DNA of 64,000 nucleotides, from positions 1 to 64,000 of the forward strand of contig JABUQX010124294.1 in the NCBI GenBank assembly GCA_015478945.1, given 5' to 3'. Shown here one piece after another: positions 36,035 to 49,239 of this stretch. How positions within the stretch are numbered: the first letter of the stretch is position 1; the number at the start of each line of letters is the position of its first letter. Source of the DNA: Trachelipus rathkii. Taxonomy: Eukaryota; Arthropoda; Malacostraca; Isopoda; Trachelipodidae. The translations under genes were made by a program, and so were the position numbers. The notes beneath the pieces are model-generated. The model saw nothing but the letters and a program-made list of their open reading frames with translations, was not told the origin of the DNA and made no database searches.

Positions 36035-38560
36035 AGTAGACCCACCGTACAGGAGACCAAGGGGAACTTCAATAAAGAAAACTTAGGAAGTAAACGTGTG
36101 ATAATTCATTGATGTAAAGTTAAAATTATTCATTTCACTGTATACTTGGGGAACACAGTTGGATGGAAATTGGTTTCTCTTCTATGGGTGCGGGCAAAGG
36201 TTTTTGAGTAGTGAACATAAATATGCAACAATATAACAGACGAAGAATGAGATACGCGTATAAAAAATTTGGAATGAGTGCTGGGCCCATACACTATAGC
36301 GTATGGCAACACATACATTCATGAGCGGTAGCCAAAAGGATGTTTTGGAAGCAGGGTTTTTATATTTAGATATTAAGGAAATGAGCACTCGCTTGTAACA
36401 AAGGCTACAATAAAGGTATACCCAAAACAATAAATTATTTCTTTAATTAAAGTCAATGTATGTTGTAGCCTAACACAGTAAGAAGTGTATAAGTTTATAA
36501 CTTTGTTTTTGAGTAGTGTGATTAATTTTTGTAATTGAAAATTATATTATTAGGCCTTTATATGTTTTACGCGAAATTTTGGACATGCACAGAATATCAA
36601 GCTATATGAGCGTGCAGGATAGTGGCTATGCTATGACAAATATTAAATGGGGCACTGTGAGTATCATAATATGCATTTATAGTCTGCGTAGGTCCCATAG
36701 AGGGCTTCTAACGTTTTCTTTTGGTTTCCTTATCTCTTCATCGAGCACGATAATACTACAACATTTTATTAACTCAGTGTGATAATAATAATTGATATTT
36801 ACTGACCTGAAGAAGATATTGATGGTGTAAACGCAAATGAAATATAATAATTCGTTTTTAGTGTTATGGTTTAAGCTGTCCAAAATATCAGCGGCGTTAG
36901 ATATTCATTATGCTGATTACGACAATCATTGTGAGAGTGGTACTACATTTAGATAAGCTTTATGGTACAGGTTGCACGAAAAATTTAAATTATTGAATAT
37001 GCAATAATAATTTTTACAGTTTTCATGAGATCACGGAATGGCCGAATCGGACTAATTTATAATCATAGCGAAAATTAAACTTAAAAAAAAGATCTTTTTA
37101 CTCACCAGACAGACTAATAACTCATCCTAAAAAATAGGACAAAACTCTCACGACAGGTCAATTAAAGAGACGAAACACAATTGGGTGGTAAAGTTGAATA
37201 AAATTTTATCGCAATGGACTTTAGTTACGTAAATCTACTAAAAAATTTTATAAGCTTGAGTTTGAAGCTTTAAGAGGAGCTTGAATGGAATGTCATATTT
37301 ATAAACCTTTTTTTCACAAAAAAAAAAAAATGAATTTATTTTCTAAACTGTAAGTCAAAGCAAAATTTTTTTATATGTTTTTTTATATTATATGTCCTTT
37401 ATAATTTTATATAATCCATTCTTCCATTATGTATTACATTGCTTTTATCCATTTAAATTTAAGTAGATAGCATTCAGCATTTTGAATGCAAAAATGTGAA
37501 ATGTTTATTATTATTTGTGAAGAGATTTATCAAGCAAAACATAAATGATTAACATTATTTCATATACACATATTGGAAGTTATTGTGCAAAAAAGAATTA
37601 TATCCTGTCATATCTATGATAATTAAAGATAAATGATTAAATGCTCTATGATAAATTAAAATGTAATAAATGAAAAGTATTAGGGTAATCTACACTTTAT
37701 TTTCTGATGACTTTATTTTCAAACAGTTTTGAGACAAGTTTGACGAGAATCATACATAACTTTATTATACTCTAATACTTTGTAAAAGTATACTCTAATT
37801 GCCATATCTAATAATTTATTATAACAATTTTTGCCTTAATCATTTTGATAAAAATATAAATTCTGATCTGTTTTATTCCCATTATAGATTATGTTAAGTA
37901 GATTATAGCTAATTCCTCACATCAAAGCATCAATGAACATCCAAAATAAGTTTTATTCCTACTATCCATCTGAAAAGGCTTCAAAACATATTATTTTTTT
38001 CAATTCTACAGGAGTCACATGAAGTCTAATAAGAATCTGGCATTTATTGAAATGTTCATCATAGCAGAAAATAATAAAAAAAGGAAGTACGCTCATTGGA
38101 TCTAGCGCGGGGCACAAACTCCATCACCGGAGGACACCAACTCCAAAGTGATGATGAAGAAAAAAGAGTGGAAAAGGTATTGTTATAATGTCATCATTAA
38201 AAAGCGTCCCCAAAATAGGTTTTGGTTTCGCCATTATATGGCATTTAAAGCAAAATATTCATTTTTACACTTAAATACATTTTGGGCATTGTGTATCAGA
38301 GGGAGGGTAGTGGGAGTGCAAAGACATTTCATTGTCAAGGCTTAGCTTTGCTCGAGATCTTATGAGAAGTTAATTGGTGAAACGCTGAAAAGGTTCGAAC
38401 CAGAGAGTATGTGAGATTATATATAAGAAGGGAAGCGAATGCAAAGGTTTGGTCCTTAAACTCAGACCGGCATAACTTACTATGCGTAAATTGATTATTT
38501 CAAGTAATGGAAGGTGGCTTACATTATCTCTTTCGTGATGCGTAAACTATGTTACATGCC
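36035..38560. other. Intergenic DNA, nothing firmly recognised
   Basis: About 2.5 kb of ordinary complexity. Small frames exist at 36,130-36,430 (minus), 36,579-36,782 (plus) and 38,148-38,345 (plus); none shows a family motif. The last has a Lys-rich start (MMMKKKEWKRY) but no homologue that I can name. Confidence 0.55.
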
Positions 38561-38569
38561 CTGATGTTT

Positions 38570-39040
38570 AGCATATATAATTATTATGACTATTAATATA
38601 ATAATAATTAATTATAATTTATTTATATTAAATAATATATTATAATAATAATATATTTAATCTAATTAATATATATATATATATTATTATATATTATTAA
38701 TAATATATATATTATATATATTATTATTAAATATAATATATATATATAATATATTATTATAATTAATATAATAATATATATATATATTATATATATAAAT
38801 ATAATATTAATTATATATATATTATATATATTATTATTTAATATATATATATTAATAATATATTATATTAATATATATAATATATATATTATATATTAAA
38901 TATATATATATAATATGTATATTAGTATGTTAATTTAATATATATATTAAATTATTTTTCTATATATAAAAATAGCAAAATAATTCCTATATTCTATATA
39001 TATATATTTCTATAAATAAATAAACTTATTCATTTATATA
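38570..39040. repeat. (AT)n and ATT low-complexity array
   Basis: Nearly pure AT simple sequence from 38,620 to 38,950. Confidence 0.88.
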
Positions 39041-39044
39041 AAAT

Positions 39045-40080
39045 ATATAATACTATGACTACAAGTGGATAAAATTACTATTAGGGATTTAATAATTAAT
39101 AATAGAATAAATGATTAGAGGAATATTTGGGTATATACTAATAATTTGGGTGATTAGTTATATAAACTGTACTATATATTATGAGTAAATTGGATTGTAC
39201 GTTACATGATCTCTAAGTTTGAATAATTTAGTTCTCTAAATTATATTATACCTACAACCTTTAATAGGATAATGGGGTCGGGGATAACTTTGGTATAAGA
39301 GATTAGAATTATAAGTCAAATGAGTAATTGACTAAGTTAAATAGATAGGTGAAATTTTCAACCAGTATATATATAAACTAAATACCTAATGTGAGACTAT
39401 TATAAATATGAGAGAGTTATTTTTTAAATCATCAAACGAGTTATATAGTGACTATAAGGATATATATTATATATATTATATAAATATAAACATATATAAT
39501 AAAAGACTTTACGAGATTAAGATTATTATATACTAAAGGTAATAGATATTATATTATATCTATATAGTATATATTATATAACTAATAGTGAGCCAACTTA
39601 TTCTATATATCTATATGTATATCTAATATATAATAAAGCCGATCAAGATATTCTCAATTTAAGGTAAAATTAAAAATTGTGAGTTTCGATGTGAAATACT
39701 TATCATTGGTCCTATCATATTATAGTGTATTATGGTATATCTAAATAAATAATTCTATTTATTATTAAAAAATAATCAGTTATATATCATATACTAACCA
39801 AACCAACATAAGATGAGTGGATTGTGACAAATGTGGACAACAATTGTCAAAAAATAAAATGTATACTATGATAAGTTAATAATAAGCTAACTGTAATAAT
39901 GTTAAATAGGACGAATTTATCTTGAACACTTTCTTCTGACATTTAAGAGACGAATATCATTATCTTCTTAACTTTGATACCACTAAATTACTAGGTAATG
40001 ACATACTCATCAGCGTGCTGTAATCTTCTTTTATCTTCTTTACTTTACTATCCTCTCTTTTATCTTCATAAGAGAGTAAT
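39045..40080. other. AT-rich intergenic DNA
   Basis: Mixed AT-rich sequence with no frames or motifs of note. Confidence 0.6.
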
Positions 40081-40560
40081 GTTCTTATTTATCAGTTAAT
40101 GTAGTTGTTCGATATCTCGGGCATTCCAGAGTTGAGCTCAGAGGGCAGAGAACTCATTCTGGTGAGAGGCACTATGCAAGGATACACACACTCGAAGAGT
40201 ACAGCAGATAGCTACACTCAGTTTCATCTCTTGCGTACAATCACCATGACGAGCCACAGCGCCTAGTACGTGCACTCTCAAGTCACCATCGATTGCTCAT
40301 CGATCATCGTTTGCTTAGCCACTACCCAACCAATCGATTCTCGCATTTCTACTCTTCTAAACAGCTCCCTCTCTATCAGTCACGTGCTATAGGGATAGTA
40401 TATTTGTAAATATTATTTTTCAAAACACCGTGTATGTGCAGCATGTTCAGTATTTGTGCTCTGAGAACAATATAGTCGTCAAATTCTTCTATGGGCTCGC
40501 GAAGTTCTAGACACACAGACACTTAGGAATAACAGACTCTTGGCCATCACACATGACGAC
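40080..40560. other. Moderate-GC unique-looking DNA
   Basis: The composition shifts to near-balanced bases for about 480 bases. ATCGATTGCTCATCGATCATCG near 40,288-40,310 is a small ATCGAT-rich cluster. No open frame extends through it, and no promoter or element can be named. Confidence 0.45.
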
Positions 40561-40745
40561 AACCATCAATAAGCCACACAACACAGGGTTAACCTCAAAA
40601 GACGAGATCTTTTGAATGGTTAGCTTATGCAAACACAATCACACACAACAACGGTTTTATGCAGAGGACAAGAAAACAAGCAGTTATTCCTCCCACACAA
40701 CACCACACCACCACACAACAACACACACACACAAATATTCGTACA
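40560..40745. repeat. Degenerate (CA)n / ACAAC tract
   Basis: CACACAACA, CACCACACCACCACAC and ACACACACAC-type runs are most dense at 40,690-40,735. Confidence 0.75.
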
Positions 40746-40749
40746 TAAC

Positions 40750-42000
40750 TTGTAACACACCCATTACTTAGAGCAGGCATCACTACTCGAGGTACAGGTA
40801 TCAAGGAAGTGGAGCTAGAATATGACTGGGAGTGTTACTCAAGGGATATAAAAGTTTAAGTTCAAATTGAATGTACTGAAGGTATGCGTATGTATGATAC
40901 AACACGGAAAGTTACAAGGAGAAATAATGAGGATTGTTCTTAGGAGTAGACGCACCTTCAATTATCCCGAACAATCCATTACAAGAGGTTAGTAAATTAA
41001 TTGTATAAATATAGTACATATTATACTATACTTATCCTAAGGGTGAGCTTTATGTAGGGCCCTAAATATAGCAGTGTATCAATTTGGTATATGTATATAC
41101 TTGATTACGCGTAAATATATATAATGCTATACTAATACTATATACCTATATATACTTTAATATATATATATATTACTTATAGTGTCATACTAGCGTAAGG
41201 TAGGGCGGATTACTATACTATATTAGGAGTAGTCTTAGATTATTGCATAGATAGTAGACGTGCCAGGTATATACTGGATTGATGTGTCGGCTCGGTAGTG
41301 ATAACATCAAATGTTATAACTGAGAGCATCAGCAGATATTAATGGTTAATACTCCAGTTCTTATCTATGATACATCGGTAAACATATCGCACATGCTAAT
41401 TCACTCAGCTTGGACTGAAGTATAGAGTACGAAAGGCAAGTCAAATGTTAGAAATTGTTTAACAACAGATCAGAAAGAAGATTAGTACCTTATATGAGAT
41501 TTGCTCAATTTGATAAAACAACACGAACAAGATCATAAAGATTGACGCGTATGATGCGTCTCAGAAATGACCGATCATGGGGAACGGGTAAGAGATTAAG
41601 CACACATTTGCTAGGCGGATATTAGTTAGAATGATCGTTGCTGGGTCACAAGAGATCTTCGCTTGCACGCACCAACTATACGTCAATTGTCACCCCTGCT
41701 CCTCCATTCGACTTAGTAGAGATATAGTATAAGATAGTGAGATCGATAATGAGATAGAGTAAGCAACGACATGATGCAAGATATATGAGGTAGAGTCAGA
41801 TGAGAGTAATGAATAAGTAGATAGAGAGAGAAGAGTAATAGAGATGAGGGAGATGTGAGCAGGCACTAAGCGATAATTGTGTAGACACAACACACCGCTA
41901 TCGTGAGAGAGAGCAGTAAGGTCAGAGGAGTTAACCGAAGAGGAGGAGCATTTATGAACGTAAGTAACTAGTCCACTGATATCCAAATTCGGCGATAAAA
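40750..42000. other. Intergenic DNA with degenerate GATAGAG-rich part
   Basis: 40,750-41,690 shows nothing recognisable. 41,700-41,860 is rich in GATAGAG/GAGATA words, which produces a Ser/Leu-rich minus-strand frame (41,986 to 41,690) that I read as simple-sequence translation, not as a gene. Confidence 0.55.
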
Positions 42001-43185
42001 ATTATATAGAGTAAAATGATAGGCCTATTTAGAAGAAACTAACTCAGGTTAGGGAAGATGGTAATAATTAAATGAGAATTATTTAGTAATATAATATTTT
42101 CTTTTAATAAATTTTAAGTTATTAAATTTTCTTTTAATTTATGAATACTTAGCGCTAATGTAATAAATATTATACGCCCTATATATATACCTATAAATAT
42201 TTATCGAAAAACAATAATCAACCTTCTACAAATATTATATAATCGTTATTATTATTTATTATTTTATTAATTATATATATATTAACATTTTCTAAAAAAT
42301 TTCATATTTATTTGATTAATTAAAATATAAACTATATTTTATCATACTAACAAATTTAGAATTTACACAAAATAAAATATTTATTAATAAAAGTTTTATT
42401 TATATGCAAATTTTACGATAACTACATATTAAAAATTAAAGATAATATTAAATTGTTTATTAAATTATCTTTTAATTTTATTTTTATAAAAGAAATAATA
42501 TCGTTATAATTTCTATTAAAATACTTATTATTACAACTCTCTCTCCGTTTTCGTTTAGATGAACTAATTTACTTCATATATATATGTATATATATTTTGC
42601 ATCATGGTCTTATCACTTCTCTCTCCTCCACGTTTCTACAAAAGGGAATCGGCCTCGATGATATAGTCCGGTGAGATTCTATCTTGATAAGTATACACGG
42701 AATTTTTTTACAATTCTTGGAATTGGGATATTACTACAATACACGCAGACATGTCTAGGACATATATTATTACATTTTAAAAAAAAAAATTTAAACTTTT
42801 CTAATTTCGGGCATGAATGGGTTTAATTTCGATTTTTCGAGAAAAATAAAAAGTCATTTTTTCTCGCGATAAGAATAAAAGCCCGCTCTGCTTCCAAGAT
42901 AAGACGGAACTCCCCACGTGTTATGGTTTTCGTTAGGCTAAAATAAATTGACGCTCAGCCTAGGTTTTCAGCTTTTTTTCGCTATCTATTGACATCCTTA
43001 AGGGATGACACAGGTACAATTTTACAAATCTTTTGTGAACGTTGTTTTTCGAAAAGTGTAATTAAGCGTAATTTCGATTTTTAAAAAAAAAATATTTCGC
43101 TATTTTATTAGCGCACGTCGATTATTTTGCCAAGAATATTCTGTTTTCTTATGGTACATTATACGGATTACGAGAGTAAGTAATC
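42000..43185. other. AT-rich DNA then a mixed island
   Basis: 42,000-42,540 is AT-rich. 42,600-43,180 is of ordinary complexity and contains two A-run-linked TAATTTCGATTTTT words (about 42,820 and 43,070), hinting at an internal repeat. Confidence 0.5.
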
Positions 43186-43187
43186 AT

Positions 43188-43318
43188 TAATTATTATTAT
43201 ATTATTATTATACATTATTTTATATATTATTATTATTATTTTATATTATTATTATTATTTATTATTATTATTATTTATTATTTTATATTAATATTATTAT
43301 TATTTATTATTTTAATTT
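43188..43318. repeat. (ATT)n tract
   Basis: TTATTATTA-type trinucleotides with TTTATA interruptions. Confidence 0.9.
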
Positions 43319-43456
43319 TTAAAATCTGCATTGGAAATTTTTTGGAATTAATTTCTTCCATTTTTCTCAGTCCTTTTTTTTATTTCGAACGATTTTATCA
43401 CATTGTGGTTAAGTTCGACAATCGTTGGATAGTTTTTTTCATGGTAAGGTAGTGCG

Positions 43457-43464
43457 TTTAATAT

Positions 43465-43496
<32 letters not shown>

Positions 43497-43529
43497 GATA
43501 TATATACCTTATATCTTCTACTTCATCAA

Positions 43530-43564
<35 letters not shown>

Positions 43565-43620
43565 ATCTCTCTATCTACTCATCTATATTATATCTCTATC
43601 TATTATATACTACTTAACCT
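43457..43620. repeat. Compound (AT)n-(CT)n-(ATCT)n microsatellite
   Basis: An AT run (43,458-43,505) is followed by TCTCTC (about 43,530-43,555) and then CTATCTCTATAT-type tetranucleotides. Confidence 0.88.
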
Positions 43621-43699
43621 ATATATATCGAACTCATTATTTATATTACAACGTCTAGATATTTTATTAGTGAGACACTAAAAATTTCTTTCAGCAGCA

Positions 43700-43955
43700 A
43701 GAAATGATCTAAGAAGAAAGAGATGAGAAGAGTGACTATGAGACGATGCAGAGGTCTTCTGTACGTAGTAGACGTATGCTATCTGAGTCATGAGACATGT
43801 GCTATAGAGAGTTCACTTCACGTATGCTGAGATGAGTATCTCATGTGACTATAGAGAGAGAGAGCAGTAGATGAGCTAGTATGAGAGCTCAGTAGCAGAG
43901 AGGTGATCATAGTAGCATGAATAGTAGTCAGAGGAGAGTAGAGTAGAGCAAGATT
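43700..43955. repeat. Degenerate GA-rich repeat (GAGA/GTAG/ATGAG)
   Basis: About 250 bases of GAGA, AGTAG, ATGAG and GAGCAG words, with partial reiteration of GTATGCT...GAGT...ATGAGAC/ATGTGAC at about 43,785 and 43,820. It looks like a decayed GA/GATA microsatellite. Confidence 0.6.
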
Positions 43956-44054
43956 TTTATGACTTTTTTGTGTTCTTAATTCGGCTTTAATCTCGCCTCT
44001 CTTACCGTTTTTTATTATATAAGGTCGCCATGCTTACAGTTTCTTTCAGATTCC

Positions 44055-44400
44055 GTACAATCTATTATATAACTCTACTTATTATAATACTATTCAATCT
44101 TATAATCATTTCAGTTACTTCATCATTACTCACTATCTAATCTCTATCAATCTTTATCCATAATTCATATATATATCTATATAATTCTATATCTCGTCTC
44201 ATCCATCTCCTATATCTTCTACTCTCTTATCTTCTCTTTTATACTACTTTACTATTTTATTATTATCTCTCGTTATATCATGATCTTACTACTACTCTCG
44301 TTACTTATATCTCTTACTCTCCTATCTCTACTCTTCATCTCTTAACTCTACCTTATTCCCTCTTTTCTTTTCTCCACGGTAGCTCTCTTCATCTCATCGC
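44055..44400. repeat. Degenerate TCT/ATC-rich repeat
   Basis: Words such as ATCTCT, TCATCT, TTACTAC and CTCTTATC run for about 350 bases, the pyrimidine-strand counterpart of the GA-rich block just upstream. Confidence 0.55.
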
Positions 44401-44734
44401 GTGTATCTGTCTCGTTATCTTACTTTGTGTTTCTTTCTATTTTATACAGCACTTACCTCTCGTTTTTGGTCTTCACACAGCACCTACATGATCACGACCT
44501 GACGGTCAACTCATAATATAGATTAATTATATGACTATATTCAGTAGAGTTAAAAATGTAGAAATAGATTCTAAGTAAACTTAATATGATTGAGAACCTT
44601 TGATCGTATTTAATAGTATATTCTCATCTAGTTTTTAATATTCCTTTCTTGAGTTTACGTTTTTTTATTATTTAATACAATAATCTAATGAGAAATTTAT
44701 TCGGGTATAATATTTTATAATCTATATTTATCTA

Positions 44735-44826
44735 TATATTACTAATATAATATAATATTATATATATTTATAATTTATAATAATATATATATATTATATA
44801 ATATATATAGTATACTATATTATAAT

Positions 44827-44860
<34 letters not shown>

Positions 44861-44975
44861 ATATTATATTATATAATATATATATATATTATATATATAT
44901 ATATATTATATCGTATATAATATATATTAGATCTCCTATATATATATATATTTATATATGACTATTATATTAAAT
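44735..44975. repeat. (AT)n array
   Basis: Nearly pure AT alternation with a few C/G interruptions near 44,912-44,940. Confidence 0.9.
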
Positions 44976-44979
44976 ACGT

Positions 44980-45387
44980 AGTCCTAGTTTTTAAATATGT
45001 CTACTTAAATTTTTGTTTTTTATTTATAACTACTAAATATTGCTTATATAGTTAATAAATAGAGAGGAATGGGACAAAAAAAAGGGGAGGATTAATGATA
45101 TATCAATATAAATATTAAATAGATATAAATGTAATACCTATATATATATATAGTATATATAGTGTGATCGTATTATAGATATTAGTATATGAAATATATA
45201 TATATTATAGTATCATTAGTTAATATCTATATTATATATATATAGTGAGTTTATATACTCAAGTTATTATTATAAAATATAACAATATATTGAGAGATAG
45301 TTTTGTATTAATAACTCACTATGATATATTATATATATTATGGCCATTTTTTATTTCTGAGATTAATATATTAAATTATATATTATT

Positions 45388-45418
<31 letters not shown>

Positions 45419-45645
45419 ACAAATACTTGTTAAAATTAATATATACAAATATACAAAATCTCTGTAAGTGAGTAGAAAACTGTATAAAAAAACTCTACCA
45501 GAACTGCAAGCACAGCTCAATTTTTTAATATGTTCTTACGTATATTAACCGGCAATAAAATACTTACACTTAGTTTTTAGCACTAAAAACTATTACACGA
45601 CTGCTTACGTTATAGAGTTACTGATCAAAATTATGGAAATAATTC
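44980..45645. other. AT-rich intergenic DNA
   Basis: AT runs at 45,140-45,245 and 45,385-45,420, with no gene. Confidence 0.6.
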
Positions 45646-45647
45646 TT

Positions 45648-45795
45648 GCCTGTACTAGCCCTGCAAATAAACGCTTTTTTTACAGCCCTGTAATAAGTCA
45701 ATTTTTACTACGAGCCCTGTACTAAGGCATTTAATATATCGCCGGACAACTAAGCAATTTTTACGGCCCTGCACTTAAGACATTTTAAACAGGAA
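45648..45795. repeat. Minisatellite, period about 27 bp
   Basis: About five copies of a unit close to TTTTTACAGCCCTGTAATAA plus GTCAA. GCCCTG starts at 45,658, 45,685, 45,714 and 45,766, with a degenerate copy (GCCGGACAACTAAGCAA) at 45,741, giving steps of 27, 29, 27 and 25 bases. Copies differ by point changes and 1-3 base indels. Confidence 0.8.
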
Positions 45796-45799
45796 GAGG

Positions 45800-47085
45800 C
45801 TGTGGTGGGGAAAGCATTCTGTTCCCAAAGAACTTTAAAGGATTGAATGATAGTTCTTATGGATTTATGGTATATATAGTCTGATCATCTTAACATTTTG
45901 AGGAGCCTTTAAGTATGTTTTAAAGTAGCGAATTTCAAAATATTTACGAAGTAAAACTTTATATAAATTTTGAAAATGATCTATATTTCGATTAGAAGTT
46001 ATTATATATTTGAAAACTTGAAGGATAATGATCGAATTTATTCTGTGAGTATTTATTAAAAAAAAGAATATATTAAAAATAATAGTATTTTAAAATGTGA
46101 AACAATATATCCGATTTTATTATTATTCCCAATATTATTATTATAATTTTAAATTATTTTAATATAAATTAAATTTTCATTTTTTTTTTTAATCATATTT
46201 TATTTAATTCTTGGCTCTATTTTTATCAATTATTTGTATCCTACGGGCGATAAAAAGATCTATGAAAATTAAGCGTAGTAGCTGTCACTGAGTTTCATGG
46301 GTTGATAAAGTGTGGGTGTTTTTTTTTTATACACAATGATTGCCTCAATAGGCTGTTGTTTTCAAACTTTGGCTAGAGTAATTGATATGCTATGTGTGTT
46401 CAAGGAAGCTCATAGCACATCGCTATTATACGACTAGTTTATATATCGGATATAACAATACTTACGCATACATAATGGGTGACTTCTAGTGGGAGAGATG
46501 TAGCGGGGCTATAGAGGTAGATTTCACAAGTTAAGTTAGGGCTTAATGTATGACGAGACGGTTTGCATTAGCTAGTATTTTTAATCGCTCTGAGACCCTA
46601 CCGCTCAGATCTTATTTATACTAATCCCGTCCAACTTACAGTACTCTATTCTAGCTTGTTATTGTGACATCTCTATAATTTAGAAGCGCCCTAAGTAGAC
46701 GCAATCACATATGTTTTACGCGCATTCAACTTTTATAACAGGCTAGAATGAGTCTAAAATAATTTCCTTACGAAGAGGGATGTAATTATCTAAACAACAC
46801 TATGCCGTGAGAGGAGGAACATCCGAAGATTCGCATATAACAGCTAAGAAATAACTAGTTCATAGATTTTAAATTATCACTAGGTGCTTAATAAGGAATG
46901 AAACCATTTGGTTCCGGTGGTTAAAACAGGTGGAGGAGTGGAGATACTTTAGTATTAAAATACTTTTATTTTGAATTTAATGTATTTTATTTTTAATATT
47001 TATTTAGATCTGGCTATAAAAATGACTATATATTAATTTTCATTACAATTTTAATGGATTTCAACTAGACCTACCTAATATTCTT
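45800..47085. other. Intergenic DNA, nothing recognised
   Basis: Mixed complexity; 46,250-46,960 has less AT bias but no frame or motif that I can assign. Confidence 0.55.
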
Positions 47086-47315
47086 TTTAATACCTTGTGC
47101 CATTTCAGAGAAGAGATTTAATCGAGACATATAATTTCAAAATATTCTATATCTTCACAAATCATCCCAATGATAGTTTTATTTACTCACACAATATAAT
47201 TCGTTCCCTCAATAATGACAGTGGGCCTTTCAAACTACAACTTTTCCAGTTCGATATTAAATATATTTATATTAGAGAATTCGACACTTTTAATACACAC
47301 TAAAAGGGCATCCTC
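47085..47315 (+). mobile_element. LINE remnant: C-terminal scrap
   Basis: A 68-codon plus-strand frame from 47,097 carries RRDLIETYNFKIF, which matches the R-R-x-R-G-D-L-I-E-T-(F/Y)-K-I-L/M signature near the C-terminus of CR1/Rex-like LINE proteins. It continues with GPFKLQLFQFDIKYIYIRE, compatible with the following R-G-H-x-x-K-L-x-x-x-x-F-x-x-x-x-R-x-x-F-F stretch. Only this end piece remains; RT and endonuclease are absent upstream. It may belong to the same or a sister family as the copies at 32.6 and 35.4 kb, but there is no overlapping segment to prove it. The in-frame Met at 47,097 is incidental. Confidence 0.65.
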
Positions 47316-47319
47316 TAGA

Positions 47320-48505
47320 CAAATATTGACTACTTAAAGTAAGAATGTTCTTTTAAATTCTAGCGTATTATTTTATTACATTTACATATTTACTACAAGA
47401 TAAGAACACATGCATTATAACAACCTTTATAGTACACACAGAGAAAATTGACTTTTATGCTAGTAACAGCCATCTAATGTTGTATTAATCACGTAATTAT
47501 TTATACAAGCGCTCTAAATGCTCAGTATTAATAGGTTAAGAAAGTATATTATCGCATATATTTAAAGATCTTCGTATGACGACAATATTAAGTATTATAT
47601 ATAATGTATAATCAGATATTAAGGTCATACTATAAACTAGACCTATATAGAGTGATACCTAATATCCCAATATAAATTTTGCACATTTCCAACGTTCGCA
47701 ATATTATGGTCAATCCAGCCATAAGGTAATATCAATTTGAGTAATATATTAAAGTAAAAACACTTCATCAAATTCACTATATAACTTATATAACTATCCG
47801 GTAGAATGCTTCGCTGATGCCTAGAAATTTTACGATCTTCATGAACTCCCCTGTACAAAAATTTAATTTAGCGGAAAAGATTAATTTTCCACATCAAAAC
47901 TTGTTATGTTGAAGAAGACATTTATGTTTTATATTCATTTTTAGTTTCGTATAGTTTATGATTTATCAAAATTAGTAAAAAAAACAGATCATTACTTTTA
48001 TTAGTCTTCATAATTTTCATGCAACTTGACTTTATTATATCAATTTTTAAAAAACTTGTCTCTTGTTTTATATGAATTTAATACTATAAAAAACATAATA
48101 TTTCTCTAACAGTGTCCGTCTTGTGATTCTCTAAACTTATGCTATCTCGGCTTGCACTTACTATATATATATACTATTATAATATTAAGAATATATAATA
48201 TAATATAACCTTCAGTTGTTATCAGATCTATCGAAGCTATATTGTTTAACTTGGAATTTCTAAATTTGAAATTAGCTTTGCTTTAATACAATTGCTCTGG
48301 CGAAAAACTATGAGGCGAAAAATAAATTTAGTAGACAAACTTCAGTAGCTTGCTTTTAATATTACGTACTTTTCATTTAATTGTAACTTTGATTTATTTT
48401 GCTTATGCGGCAACACTTGCTAAAGAATCCTGTATTTCAAACTTGCCAGCCAGCTTGACATTTACGCTCAACATATATCATCACACTCAAATCAACACAC
48501 ACATG
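47320..48505. other. AT-rich intergenic DNA
   Basis: No gene or repeat that I can name. A 71-codon minus-strand frame (47,858 to 47,643) has no motif. Confidence 0.6.
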
Positions 48506-48507
48506 AC

Positions 48508-48640
48508 AATATTAATATATATATAATATATATATATATATAATATATATTATAATATTATATATAGTATATATATATATTATATAATATAATCATAATA
48601 TTAAAAACTAACATATTATAATATAATATATATATACTAA
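48508..48640. repeat. (AT)n tract
   Basis: AT alternation with TAATAT interruptions. Confidence 0.88.
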
Positions 48641-48894
48641 TTTACTTCAGTACACAATGTAGGTATTGCACCAAGGCAACAATATAGATAATTTTATACT
48701 CTAAATTACTATCATGTTCCTCATTATTTATTGAAACGTGTTTATTTTTCTGCTTTTGAAGTTTATTATAATAATTTGCAAGTGAAAATAAAATGGTGAC
48801 AGATCGATAATTAATCAATTTCAATGCATGCCTGCATCATGAGACCAGTTATTTATACAACACAATTATAAGGCCTAATTTTAATATATGCACG

Positions 48895-49235
48895 GCCCTA
48901 ACGCTGCCGGTAAATGATAATGCCAGTTAGGCACTTAGGCTTTAGTTTTGTATGTTCGGTGGCTAGCATTGGTATAACATCGTTTTGTTTTTTCTGGGCA
49001 ATTAGCTATAATTTGAATATACACTAGCGCCCTTTATTCACAAATAATTAATTTAATATGGATTGATATATTGGAATCTCTTGAGAGATTGCGGAGCGAG
49101 GTCCAGCTTGTGACCTGCCATAAACTGTAAGCGTTATGGACTGTTTCCCCTGAGTAGGCATTCATGCTTGCCTGCTCAGACGCCTTTCATTTCAAATCTC
49201 GACTCCTGTTGTTAGTACGATATATGTAGGACTAA
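48895..49235 (+). mobile_element. Dispersed repeat with conserved hairpin, copy 1 (SINE-like)
   Basis: This segment aligns over its whole length with 53,270-53,640. Shared landmarks in order are GCTGCCGGT at the left; a GGTATAACATCGTTTTGTTT / GGTATAAAATCGTTTGTTTC block; GGGCAATTAG / GGGCAAATGAG; GAGAGATTGC / GAGAGATGCTG; a stem-loop (TGAGTAGGCA 49,151-49,160 with TGCCTGCTCA 49,169-49,178); and GCCTTTCATTTCAAATCTCG ending in GTTAGTAC. The right-end TTTCAAATCTC faintly resembles a Pol III B-box, so a SINE is plausible. No protein is encoded. Strand is arbitrary, set by the shared orientation of the copies. Confidence 0.75.
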
Positions 49236-49239
49236 TTTT

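Noticed and set aside
36880..37010. Possible RT fingers/palm fragment (ISAALDIHYAD-like residues)
   Set aside because: Only a few residues resemble an RT motif, the spacing is wrong for the following part and the frame breaks at once; too weak to annotate.
38148..38345. 65-codon frame beginning MMMKKKEWKRY, as a possible transposase piece
   Set aside because: No catalytic DDE pattern, helix-turn-helix or terminal inverted repeat could be identified.
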